Source: Actinomycetospora lutea
GTDB lineage: Bacteria > Actinomycetota > Actinomycetes > Mycobacteriales > Pseudonocardiaceae
NCBI RefSeq assembly: GCF_028737205.1
Contig: NZ_JAQZAL010000024.1
Coordinates: 24,357 to 88,356, forward strand
Length of the DNA stretch: 64,000 bases
Reading direction: 5' to 3'
Positions 44,352-51,731 of the stretch are shown one piece after another (the stretch's first letter is position 1; each line of letters opens with the position of its first letter). Below the pieces are notes generated by a model. It did not search any database, was not told the DNA's origin, and saw only the letters and a list, made by a program, of their open reading frames with translations. A program made the position numbers and the translations under genes.

Positions 44352-45256
44352 GAGACGTCCTCTCTCTCCGTGACGTGGTTCCGCAGTGCCCCGACGCCGT
44401 CGACCTCGGCGACGGTCTCGTCGCCCGGGGCCAGGAAGTCGCCGCGCGGGAAGCCGACGCCGGCCGGCGTCCCGGTGGCGATGACGTCGCCCGGCTCGAG
44501 GGTCACCGCGCGGCTCGCGGCGGCGATCAGCCGGTCGATCGGGGTCACCATGTCGGTGGTGCTCGAATCCTGCTTGACCACGCCGTTGACCGACAGGCGC
44601 AGCGCCGTGGCCTGCGGGTCGCCGACCATCCAGGACGGCACGATCCCCGGGCCCAGCGGGCAGAAGGTGTCGCCGGCCTTGGCCAGGACCCAGTCGTGCC
44701 CGAACGGCGGCGCGACCGCGTCGGCGCGCTCGAGCAGGTCGCGCGACGAGATGTCGTTGACGATCGTCCAGCCGGCGACGACCTCGTAGGCCCGCTCGAC
44801 CGGGACGTCGGCGCAGCGGCGGCCGATCACCGCGGCGAGCTCGACCTCCCAGTCGATCTTCCGTCCGGCACGGTCGGGCAGCACGATCGCGTCGTCCGGC
44901 CCGACGACCGAGGTGGTCGGCGGCTTGAAGAAGAAGTACGGGGCGACGTCGCCGTCGAGGCGCGCGACGCCCATCTCGGCGAGGTGCGCGTAGTAGTTGG
45001 CGCCGGCGCAGAGCACCTTGCGCGGGTAGAGCAACGGGGCGGCCAGGACCGCGCCGGGCACGGGGTCGAGGCGGTCCGGGTCGAGGGCGCGCAGCGTCGG
45101 CGCGAGCTCGTCCCACTCCCCCAGCACCTCGAGCATCGTGCGCCCGGCGAGCTCGTCGGGCGCACGGCGGATCTCGCCGCCGGCGCGCACGCCGACCTCG
45201 GCCTTCGACACGTCGCCCTGGTGGTGGGTGACGAGCATCCACGGCGGCTCGCGCAC
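44339..45256 (-). CDS. fumarylacetoacetate hydrolase-fold enzyme
   Basis: 305 aa from GTG 45256, with GAGGAGG 5-6 nt upstream. FAH core: KVLCAGANYYAHLAEMGV, metal ligands in IDWEVELAAVIG and WTIVNDISSRDL, and VIATGTPAGVGFPRGDFL. Family roles include hydrolysis of acylpyruvates and hydration or decarboxylation of meta-cleavage products. Overlaps the extradiol dioxygenase and likely acts on its product. Specific reaction not assignable. Confidence 0.88.
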   Translation of the reverse strand: MREPPWMLVTHHQGDVSKAEVGVRAGGEIRRAPDELAGRTMLEVLGEWDELAPTLRALDPDRLDPVPGAVLAAPLLYPRKVLCAGANYYAHLAEMGVARLDGDVAPYFFFKPPTTSVVGPDDAIVLPDRAGRKIDWEVELAAVIGRRCADVPVERAYEVVAGWTIVNDISSRDLLERADAVAPPFGHDWVLAKAGDTFCPLGPGIVPSWMVGDPQATALRLSVNGVVKQDSSTTDMVTPIDRLIAAASRAVTLEPGDVIATGTPAGVGFPRGDFLAPGDETVAEVDGVGALRNHVTEREDVSWAR

Positions 45257-45294
45257 GCGTCCTCCTCGCAGCGTCGGGGTGGGGTGGTGCGCGC

Positions 45295-46410
45295 TCAGCC
45301 GGTGTCGGCGGCCGCGGTGGTGAGCACGATGCGGCCCATGTTGTCGTCGGCCTCGAGGAAGCGGTGCGCGACGGCCGCCGCCTCCAGGGGGAACGCGCGG
45401 TCGACGACCGGGCGGAAGCCGCGCCCGACCTCGGCCCAGAGCGCCCGCGCGCTGGCGTCGTTGCCGGTGCGCACGCCGAGGATCCGCTGGTTGAGCGTGT
45501 AGAGCCGCGCGAGGTTCAGCGGGACCGTCCCGCCGAGGAAGGCCCCGGAGGACACGACGGCGCCGCGCGGGGCGAGGACGTCGGTGGCGTGGCCGAAGAT
45601 CTCGGGCTCGCCGAGGTCGTCGACGGCGACGGCGACGCCGGCCCCGCCGGTCAGCGCGCGGACGTCGTCGACGAAGGAGTCCGACGTGGGGTCGAGCGCC
45701 GCCTCGAGCCCGAGGGCGAGCAGGCGCTCGCGCTTCCAGCCGGCGCGCGAGGTGCCGATGACCCGCGCCCCGAGGTGGCGGGCGAGCTCGGCCGTGGTCG
45801 CCCCGAGCGCCGAGGCCGCGCCCACGACGAGCACCCAGTCGCCCGCGCGCATCCCGGCCTGCCGCAGCTGGTTCATGGCGACGGGCCCGGCGAGCGCGAC
45901 GCCGGCGGCGGTCGCGGGGTCGAGGTCGTCGGGGATCGCCCAGACGGCGGCGGCCGGGACCGCGGTGTACTCGGCGTAGGCGCCGCGGCCGTGCACGCCG
46001 GCGATGTGCAGGCGCGGGCAGGCCTCCTTGTCGCCCTCGGCGCACGCCGCGCAGTCGCCGCACCCGAGCACCGGCCAGACGGCGACGTGCTGGCCCACGT
46101 CGACCCCGCGCACGTCGGCGCCGACCGCGACCACCGTGCCCGCGTGCTCGACCCCGAGGACGTGGGGCAGCTCGGGCTTCACCGGGTGGCGCCCGGCGCG
46201 CAGGGAGACGTCGAGGAAGCGCCCGACGCACACCGCCGCGACCCGTACGAGGACCTCGCCGGGACCGGGCTCCGGGGTGGGCAGCGTGTCGAGGGTGAGC
46301 ACGTCGGGCGACCCGAAGCGCTCGAGCACGACCGCCGACATCGTGCGGGGGATCGCGGGCGGGACGGACGGCCAGACGGCGGGGACGGGACTCGCGGACA
46401 GTGTCGGCAT
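45295..46410 (-). CDS. zinc-binding alcohol dehydrogenase (MDR family)
   Basis: 371 aa from ATG 46410 (GGAG upstream; an in-frame ATG at 46443 would make a leaderless 382-aa form). Structural-zinc cysteines in CGDCAACAEGDKEACPR, catalytic-domain His in LGVEHAGTVVAVG, cofactor loop VLVVGAASALGATTAELA. The family oxidises alcohols with NAD(P). It is the upstream gene of the FAH/dioxygenase group (38-nt gap) and shares an upstream element with the SDR at 40060. A pathway alcohol is the presumed substrate. Confidence 0.87.
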   Translation of the reverse strand: MPTLSASPVPAVWPSVPPAIPRTMSAVVLERFGSPDVLTLDTLPTPEPGPGEVLVRVAAVCVGRFLDVSLRAGRHPVKPELPHVLGVEHAGTVVAVGADVRGVDVGQHVAVWPVLGCGDCAACAEGDKEACPRLHIAGVHGRGAYAEYTAVPAAAVWAIPDDLDPATAAGVALAGPVAMNQLRQAGMRAGDWVLVVGAASALGATTAELARHLGARVIGTSRAGWKRERLLALGLEAALDPTSDSFVDDVRALTGGAGVAVAVDDLGEPEIFGHATDVLAPRGAVVSSGAFLGGTVPLNLARLYTLNQRILGVRTGNDASARALWAEVGRGFRPVVDRAFPLEAAAVAHRFLEADDNMGRIVLTTAAADTG

Positions 46411-46444
46411 CGGCGCGCTCCGTTCGGGTCGGGGCGCAGTCATA

Positions 46445-46458
46445 GTGCACACACTTTG
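46445..46458. promoter_or_regulatory. shared regulatory element, copy 2
   Basis: GTGCACACACTTTG lies 34 bp upstream of the alcohol dehydrogenase start. It matches the element before the SDR (40072-40083) apart from one extra CA. It may be a site for the cluster GntR regulator. Confidence 0.45.
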
Positions 46459-46485
46459 CCGGGCCGCGCAATGCGCCGCGACCCC

Positions 46486-47082
46486 TCAGCCGATCGCGCG
46501 CACCCGGTAGCGGAAGTGCGTGACGCGCCGGCCCGGCACCACCAGGTACGGGTCGTCGAGCACGACCTCCGGGGCGTCCTCGCCGAAGAACCGCTTGCCG
46601 CGCCCGAGCACCACCGGGGCCAGGTCGATCTCCACCTCGTCGACGAGCCCGGCGGCGAGGGCCTGCCCGCCGACGTCGCCCGCGGTGACCGAGACGTCGC
46701 GGTCGCCGGCGAGGTCCTGCGCGGCGGCGACGGCCGCCTCGACCCCCTCGGTGACGAAGGTGAACGGCGCGGTGCCGTAGTGCGCCCAGTCGGTCGGGAC
46801 GGAGTGGGTGAGCACGACGACGTGGCCGCCCGCGGGCGGGCGCCCCTCCCAGCCGTTGGTGTGGTCGAACAGGTGGCGTCCGATGACCCCGGCCTCGATG
46901 CGCCCCCACTGCTCGCGCATCCAGTCCGCGCTCTGCGGGCCGGTGCGAAACGGGCGCTGCTCGTCGCCCGCGTGCACGTCGGTGTCCCCGGCCGAGAACC
47001 AGTCGAAGATCGGGCCCACCGAGTCGTCGGGACGGGCGATGAACCCGTCGAGCGACATCGTCGCGATCAGGACCACGGACAT
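46486..47082 (-). CDS. dihydrofolate-reductase-fold (RibD C-terminal) protein
   Basis: 198 aa from ATG 47082. Opens MSVVLIATMSLDGFIARPDD, with GVIGRHLFDHTNGWEG and IDLAPVVLGRGKRFF; these match the stand-alone RibD-C/YyaP-type reductases. They bind NADPH, but few have known substrates; it is not the folate-pathway DHFR. Divergent from the aminotransferase across a dyad-containing promoter region. Confidence 0.85.
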   Translation of the reverse strand: MSVVLIATMSLDGFIARPDDSVGPIFDWFSAGDTDVHAGDEQRPFRTGPQSADWMREQWGRIEAGVIGRHLFDHTNGWEGRPPAGGHVVVLTHSVPTDWAHYGTAPFTFVTEGVEAAVAAAQDLAGDRDVSVTAGDVGGQALAAGLVDEVEIDLAPVVLGRGKRFFGEDAPEVVLDDPYLVVPGRRVTHFRYRVRAIG

Positions 47083-47137
47083 GGTGACCTCCTCGTCGTT
47101 CCCGGGGAGGCGACGGTATCCCTCTAGGACCCAGTAT

Positions 47138-47153
47138 TCAACCGTATAGTTGA
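47138..47153. promoter_or_regulatory. divergent promoter/operator dyad
   Basis: TCAAC-CGTATA-GTTGA, 5-bp arms, in an AT-rich patch between the divergent reductase and aminotransferase genes. TATAGT could act as a -10 toward the aminotransferase. Regulator unknown. Confidence 0.35.
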
Positions 47154-47254
47154 GCAACCGGAGGCCTCGGTCACACGTCCTCGTTTGGTAGACCGGGACG
47201 CGGCACGGTGTCGTGTCAGGGCTCACCGACGAGTGCGTGCGAGAGGTAGTGCCA

Positions 47255-48466
47255 GTGGAGTTCCGGCAGTCGAACAAGCTCCGCGACGTCTGTTACGAGA
47301 TCCGCGGTCCGGTGGTCGAGCAGGCGAACCTGCTGGAGGAGGCGGGCCACAGCGTCCTGCGCCTCAACACCGGCAACCCGGCGCTGTTCGACTTCGAGGC
47401 GCCGGAGGAGATCGTCCAGGACATGATCCGGATGCTCCCGCAGGCGCACGGCTACACCGACTCGCGCGGCGTGCTGCCCGCGCGGCGCGCGGTGGCCCAG
47501 CGCTACCAGGCGCGGGGGCTCGACGTCGACGTCGACGAGGTGTTCCTCGGCAACGGTGTCTCCGAGCTGATCTCCATGGCCGTCCAGGCGCTGGTCGAGG
47601 ACGGCGACGAGGTGCTCGTCCCCGCGCCGGACTACCCGTTGTGGACGGCCGTGGTCACGCTCGCCGGCGGCCGCGCCGTCCACTACCGCTGCGACGAGTC
47701 GGCCGACTGGGCCCCCGACCTCGACGACGTCGCCGCCAAGGTCTCCGACCGCACCAAGGCCGTCGTCATCATCAACCCGAACAACCCGACGGGGGCGGTG
47801 TACTCGAAGGAGGTCCTCGAGGGCCTGCTCGACATCGCCCGGCGGCACGGCCTGATGGTGATGGCCGACGAGATCTACGACCAGGTGCTCTACGACGACG
47901 CCGTGCACCACGACGTCGCCTCGCTCGCGCCCGATCTCGTGGCGCTGACGTTCTCGGGGCTCTCGAAGACCCACCGCGTCGCGGGGTTCCGCTCCGGCTG
48001 GCTCGTCGTCACCGGGCCCCGCCAGCACGCGCGCGACTACCTCGAGGGCCTGGCGATGCTGGCCTCGATGCGCCTGTGCGCGAACACCCCGGCGCAGTAC
48101 GCGATCCAGGCGGCGCTCGGCGGGCGGCAGACCATCGGCGAGCTCTGCGCCCCGGGCGGGCGGCTGCGCGAGCAGCGGGACCGCGCGCACGAGGGGCTCA
48201 ACGCGATCCCCGGCGTCTCCTGCGTGAGGCCCCGGGGCGCGCTCTACGCGTTCCCGCGCCTCGACCCGGACGTCTACCCGATCAAGGACGACGAGCAGTT
48301 CGTGCTCGACCTCCTGCGCGAGGAGAAGATCCAGGTCGTGCAGGGCACGGGCTTCAACTGGCCCACGACCGACCACTTCCGCATCCTGACCCTCCCTCAC
48401 GCGGCGACCCTCGACGACGCGATCACCCGCATCGGCTCGTTCCTGGAGACCTACCGCCAGGGCTGA
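47255..48466 (+). CDS. AlaT-type class I/II aminotransferase
   Basis: 403 aa from GTG 47255 (AGAGG upstream; a GTG at 47213 would add 14 residues). PLP enzyme fold type I: VFLGNGVSELISMAVQAL, VVIINPNNPTGAVYS, LMVMADEIYDQVLYDD and PLP lysine in FSGLSKTHRVAGFRSGW. The N-terminus QSNKLRDVCYEIRGPVVEQA is that of the AlaT/AspC group, transferring amino groups between alanine, glutamate and 2-oxoacids. A housekeeping role is likely. Ends near a hairpin. Confidence 0.88.
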   Translation: MEFRQSNKLRDVCYEIRGPVVEQANLLEEAGHSVLRLNTGNPALFDFEAPEEIVQDMIRMLPQAHGYTDSRGVLPARRAVAQRYQARGLDVDVDEVFLGNGVSELISMAVQALVEDGDEVLVPAPDYPLWTAVVTLAGGRAVHYRCDESADWAPDLDDVAAKVSDRTKAVVIINPNNPTGAVYSKEVLEGLLDIARRHGLMVMADEIYDQVLYDDAVHHDVASLAPDLVALTFSGLSKTHRVAGFRSGWLVVTGPRQHARDYLEGLAMLASMRLCANTPAQYAIQAALGGRQTIGELCAPGGRLREQRDRAHEGLNAIPGVSCVRPRGALYAFPRLDPDVYPIKDDEQFVLDLLREEKIQVVQGTGFNWPTTDHFRILTLPHAATLDDAITRIGSFLETYRQG

Positions 48467-48515
48467 CGGTCCGGCGCGCCCCGGTACGCCCCGGTGCGCC
48501 CCTGTGCGCGGTGCG

Positions 48516-48532
48516 AGCGATGCGGCATCGCT
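48516..48532. terminator. hairpin downstream of aminotransferase
   Basis: AGCGATGC-G-GCATCGCT, perfect 8-bp arms, 50 bp past the aminotransferase stop and before the convergent fetB-like remnant. The 1-nt spacer means the in-vivo loop would open two base pairs. It may be a terminator or protein site. Confidence 0.4.
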
Positions 48533-48602
48533 GGCATGTGACGCCAGGATCGCCACATCCTCGTGGGCGCGACACGCCGGGGAGCGACGCCGGCCCGCGG
48601 TC

Positions 48603-49081
48603 TCAGGCCGAGGTCCGGGCGGGGACGACGAGGCGGTGGTCCGGGGTGAACAGGCGCCGGACGACGCCCAGCGCCACGACGGTGGTCGTGGTCGCCGCGG
48701 CGGCGAGCACCAGGAATATGACCACCGCCTGCACGAGCCCCGCCGAGGGCGAGGCGCGCCTCCACCTCGTCGCGCTTGTCCTGCAGCTCCCCACCAGGCG
48801 GCGACCGACGAGCACGGTCGCGGTCATCGCGTTGCCGATGATCAGCCCGGCGATCGGCACCAGCGTGCGCGACGACAAGGGCAGCACCCCGAGTCCGAAG
48901 ATCACGAGCATGGTCACCGCGCTCGCGGCCAGGAACGACACCGCGGCGATCGGCAGCAGGCGCGGGACCTCCGGGGAGCGCCGGCGGGCCGTCCACCCGG
49001 CGTAGGCGACCAAGGGAGACGCCTGGCGGCGACACCGACGAGCAGCAGGGAGAACGCGAGGCCGGGCAGGCTGACGGTCAC
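48603..49081 (-). pseudogene. decayed FetB-like (UPF0014) ABC permease
   Basis: Fragments of a FetB/YbbM-type metal-export permease remain in order. These are an N-terminus from GTG 49081 (VTVSLPGLAFSLLLVGVAA), a middle AYAGWTARRRSPEVPRLLP, LVPIAGLIIGNAMTATVLVG, an out-of-frame ELQDKRDEVEARLALG, and a C-terminus ALGVVRRLFTPDHRLV. Compared with the usual ~250-residue protein, a segment near residue 20-50 and another of ~50 residues before the last helix are missing, with frame changes at the joints. A 136-aa frame (48603-49013) is open but unlikely to function. It follows the decayed ATPase gene by 4 nt. Confidence 0.75.
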
Positions 49082-49085
49082 GTCG

Positions 49086-49521
49086 TCACCGCCCGTCCTC
49101 GACGTGCAGGACGCGGTCGGCGACCCGGCGCACCTGCTCCGCGTCGTGCCCCACCCACGCGACGGTCAGGCCGTCGCCGGCGAGCTCGAGCACCGAGCGC
49201 TCGAAGGCGCGGCGACGGCGGGGTTGTCGCGGACGGTCCCGGCGAACGGCGTCGCGCGCTGGAACACCATGCCGACCCGCCGGCGCAGGGCGAGCACGTC
49301 GAGGTCGTCGAGCGGGGTCGCGTCGTAGGAGACCGTGCACGCGTCCGGGACGTCGAGGCGGTCGAGCAGGCGCAGCAGGGTCGTCTTGCCGGCGCCCGAC
49401 GGGCGCCACAGCACCGTCACGCCGTCGGACGGGATGTCGGCGTCGACGTCGTCGAGCACCGTGCGCGGCGGACGACGACGCCGCGCAGGGAGGAGCGCAC
49501 GGGCGGCAGGGCGCCCGGCAC
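49086..49521 (-). pseudogene. decayed FetA-like ABC ATPase
   Basis: The Walker A region (WRPSGAGKTTLLRLLDRLDV) and Q-loop (RRRVGMVFQRATPFAGTV) are in one frame. The H-loop and C-terminus (TVAWVGHDAEQVRRVADRVL) are in another. The ABC signature and Walker B segment between them is deleted, and the N-terminal strand is also out of frame. An ATPase without signature and Walker B cannot hydrolyse ATP. With the adjacent fetB remnant it marks an eroded metal-export operon. Confidence 0.78.
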
Positions 49522-49536
49522 ACCGGCGAGATATCA

Positions 49537-49558
49537 GGTACCCTCAGTACCTAGTACC
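49537..49558. promoter_or_regulatory. triple GTACC repeat upstream of small ORF
   Basis: GTACC at 49538-49542, 49547-49551 and 49554-49558, the first within GGTACC, sits in the 54-bp region between the fetA remnant and the 57-aa gene. The clustering suggests a regulator site or promoter. Confidence 0.35.
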
Positions 49559-49575
49559 AACGGAGGGAGAACCCC

Positions 49576-49749
49576 ATGCTCGGTGACATCGCCGGAACCG
49601 CGCCCCTGCGCGACGCCCTGACGACCACCAACACCCTGCTCGAGCAGGTGCTCGAGGAGCTGCGACGCGTGAACGCCGACGGCCTCGTCACCGTCGCGCA
49701 GGAGCTGCGCGCGATCCAGGGCGCGCTGCCCACTCCCGAGAAGGCGTGA
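49576..49749 (+). CDS. small hypothetical protein, 57 aa
   Basis: Start ATG with GGAGGG about 9 nt upstream, ending at TGA 49749. The peptide begins MLGDIAGTAPLRDALTTTNT and is predicted mostly helical, with a Leu-rich amphipathic stretch (LLEQVLEELRRVNADG). Codon use is typical of the neighbours (G/C third positions). No family recognised. The AT-rich GTACC repeats in front support a real promoter. Confidence 0.65.
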   Translation: MLGDIAGTAPLRDALTTTNTLLEQVLEELRRVNADGLVTVAQELRAIQGALPTPEKA

Positions 49750-49780
49750 CGACGGCCACCCACCCGACCACCATGGCCCG

Positions 49781-50407
49781 GTGCCCCCTCCGCAACGCGG
49801 CGCCGTCGCGCCGGACCTCGCGGCGGAGTTCCCGGGGCTCGGGCTGTGGTGGGTCGCCGTCGACGTCGCGCCCCGTGCCCGCGAGGACGGGCGGGCGCGG
49901 CTACGCCGGCTCTCCGACGACTACCGGCCCCGCGACGCGCTGAGCCCCGGCGGGCGGCCCGCCGCGCACGACGCCGCGCGCGTGTTCGCCCGGCAGGTCG
50001 GGCTCGATCCCGACGGCGCCGGGCTGCGCCCCGACGCCGTGGCCCGCGAGTCGGCGCTCGCCGGCCACCTCGTCAGCCGCGGTCCGGTGGCGGACGCCCT
50101 GCTCGCCGTCGCCGTGACCAGCGGGGTGACGCTCGCCGCCGTCGACGCGCGCGGCGTCACCGGCTCCCCGGGCCTGCGGGCGAGCGCGGCCGGCGAGACG
50201 GTCGGTGGCCTCCCCCTGCCGCCGGGGACGCTCGTGGTGGCCGACGACCGGCGCGCGCTCGCCCGGCTGTTCGCCGACCCGCCGCACGACCTGCGACCCC
50301 GTCGGGCGCGCGGCGTAGTGCTCTGGGCCGTCGAGGTGCCGGGTGCTCCTCCGTGGGAGACCGAGGAGGCCGTGTGGCAGGCGGGACGGTTCCTCGCCGG
50401 CGACTGA
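49781..50407 (+). CDS. B3/B4 tRNA-binding-domain protein
   Basis: 208 aa from GTG 49781, 31 nt after the 57-aa gene. It resembles free-standing B3/B4 domains of the phenylalanyl-tRNA synthetase beta chain: VARESALAGHLVSRGPVADA, VTSGVTLAAVDARGVTG, GLRASAAGETVGGLPLPPGT. Such proteins may act as trans-editing factors or have other nucleic-acid or amino-acid roles. The start is the least certain part; an out-of-frame ATG at 49773 was rejected. Confidence 0.7.
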   Translation: MPPPQRGAVAPDLAAEFPGLGLWWVAVDVAPRAREDGRARLRRLSDDYRPRDALSPGGRPAAHDAARVFARQVGLDPDGAGLRPDAVARESALAGHLVSRGPVADALLAVAVTSGVTLAAVDARGVTGSPGLRASAAGETVGGLPLPPGTLVVADDRRALARLFADPPHDLRPRRARGVVLWAVEVPGAPPWETEEAVWQAGRFLAGD

Positions 50408-50438
50408 GGCCCTACCGTCGGACGCGGAGAGGGCCGCC

Positions 50439-50876
50439 ATGACCATCACTGACGCACGCCACATCGCTCCGGCGCCGGCCCGGGAGCGGGACGCCCGCGC
50501 CACCCTGCTCGCCCAGATCGCCCGCCTCGAGCACCGGCTCGCGATCGCGGCGCCGCGGGACCGCGCCGCACGTCCCGCGCCGGTCGCCGGCCCGCGCGTC
50601 CTCGACCTCGGCGAGCTGGAACGGGTCCGCGACGACCTCGCCGTCAGCGTCGGGATCGCGGCCGACCTCGCCGCCGCGCGCGCCGCGGCGGTGGCGCAGG
50701 CCCACGCGCTGCTCGCCGCGATGACGGCCGACCCGGCCGCGCACCCCGGCGCCGTGGTGACCTCCGACGACCTCGGCGAGCCCGGCTGCCGGCGCTGGTG
50801 CGTGCGGCCCGTCCTCGGCCCCGTCGGCCGGCTCGCGGGCTGGTGGCGCGTGCGGATGTCGTCCGGTTGCCCTTGA
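50439..50876 (+). CDS. conserved hypothetical protein
   Basis: 145 aa from ATG 50439 (GGAGAGGG upstream). Two Ala-rich helices (ATLLAQIARLEHRLAIA and VGIAADLAAARAAAVAQA) precede a Trp/Arg-rich C-terminus (CRRWCVRPVLGPVGRLAGWW). No membrane segment or catalytic motif seen; function unknown. It ends 114 nt before the HAD-like gene of the mycosporine locus. Confidence 0.6.
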   Translation: MTITDARHIAPAPARERDARATLLAQIARLEHRLAIAAPRDRAARPAPVAGPRVLDLGELERVRDDLAVSVGIAADLAAARAAAVAQAHALLAAMTADPAAHPGAVVTSDDLGEPGCRRWCVRPVLGPVGRLAGWWRVRMSSGCP

Positions 50877-50990
50877 CCGGTCGGGTCGGATCGTTCTCGG
50901 CGACCGGGCGAGGAGGAGACGTTTCGGCCCCCGTCCCTCGGGGACCCACGCCGCGGCGCGACACCCGCGCCCGTCGTGAAGGGACCCGCG

Positions 50991-51653
50991 GTGAGCGCAC
51001 TCCTGTTCGGCTCCATCAGCAGCATCGCCGACACCTCCGAGATCCAGCGGGCCGCCTTCAACGAGGCCTTCGCGGAGCACGGTCTCGACTGGCAGTGGGA
51101 CCGTGACGACTACCGCTCCCGCCTCGACCGCGCCGGCGGCGCGGACCGGATCGCGCAGGAGGCACGCCGCCGGGGCGAGGACGTCGACGCCGCTGCCGTG
51201 CACGGCACCAAGTCGCGGATCTTCCGCGAGAAGCTGCGGACCGGCGGCGCCGCCCCGCGCGACGGGGTCCTCGACACCCTGCGCGCGGCGAAGGACCACG
51301 GCTGGAAGGTCGGCTTCGTCACGACGACGTCGCGCGACAACGTGCTCGCGGTGATCGAGGCCCTCGGTCCCGCCGTCGGACCCGACGACTTCGACGTCGT
51401 CGTCGCCACCGACTCGGTCGACGCACCCAAGCCCGACCCCGCCGCCTACACCTTCGCGCTGCAGGCCCTCGGCGAGGACGCCGCGTCCGCCGTGGCGATC
51501 GAGGACAACCCCGACGGGGTGCGCGCCGCCGCCGCGGCCGGTGTCACCTGCCTCGCCTTCCCCAACGAGAACACCGCCGCGGTCGACTTCCCCGACGCCG
51601 CCCGCCGCGTCGAGCGCCTGGCCGCCGACGACGTCACCGCGCTCGCCGCCTGA
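50991..51653 (+). CDS. HAD-fold protein lacking the catalytic Asp pair
   Basis: 220 aa from GTG 50991 (AAGGGA upstream). CbbY/beta-phosphoglucomutase-like HAD fold: cap region RAAFNEAFAEHGLDW, motif II GFVTTTSRDN, motif III Lys in APKPDPAAY, motif IV VAIEDNPDG. Motif I, normally FDxDGT, reads LLFGSISS, so the Asp nucleophile and the general acid/base Asp are both absent. It should not work as a classical phosphatase. It lies 78 nt upstream of mysA on the same strand and could belong to the mycosporine locus as a regulator or binding protein. Confidence 0.85.
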   Translation: MSALLFGSISSIADTSEIQRAAFNEAFAEHGLDWQWDRDDYRSRLDRAGGADRIAQEARRRGEDVDAAAVHGTKSRIFREKLRTGGAAPRDGVLDTLRAAKDHGWKVGFVTTTSRDNVLAVIEALGPAVGPDDFDVVVATDSVDAPKPDPAAYTFALQALGEDAASAVAIEDNPDGVRAAAAAGVTCLAFPNENTAAVDFPDAARRVERLAADDVTALAA

Positions 51654-51688
51654 GCGGCGGGACCGAGCCCACCCCCTCAGCAGGCCGC

Positions 51689-51706
51689 CGGACCGCCGGC
51701 GGTCCG
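51689..51706. promoter_or_regulatory. perfect 18-bp palindrome upstream of mysA
   Basis: CGGACCGCCGGCGGTCCG lies 25 bp before the mysA ATG, between the HAD gene and mysA. It could be an operator, or a hairpin that attenuates or terminates HAD-gene transcription before mysA. No U-tract follows. Confidence 0.55.
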
Positions 51707-51731
51707 ATTCCTCACGCCCCGACGGAGTCAC

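Noticed and set aside
48603..49013. The 136-aa membrane frame considered as an intact small membrane protein
   Set aside because: It aligns piecewise with FetB, with missing internal segments, and sits next to an equally decayed ATPase.
50877..50907. CCGGTCG...CGACCGG inverted repeat after the 145-aa gene
   Set aside because: Arms are only 7 bp with a 17-nt loop in very GC-rich DNA; too weak to call a terminator or operator.
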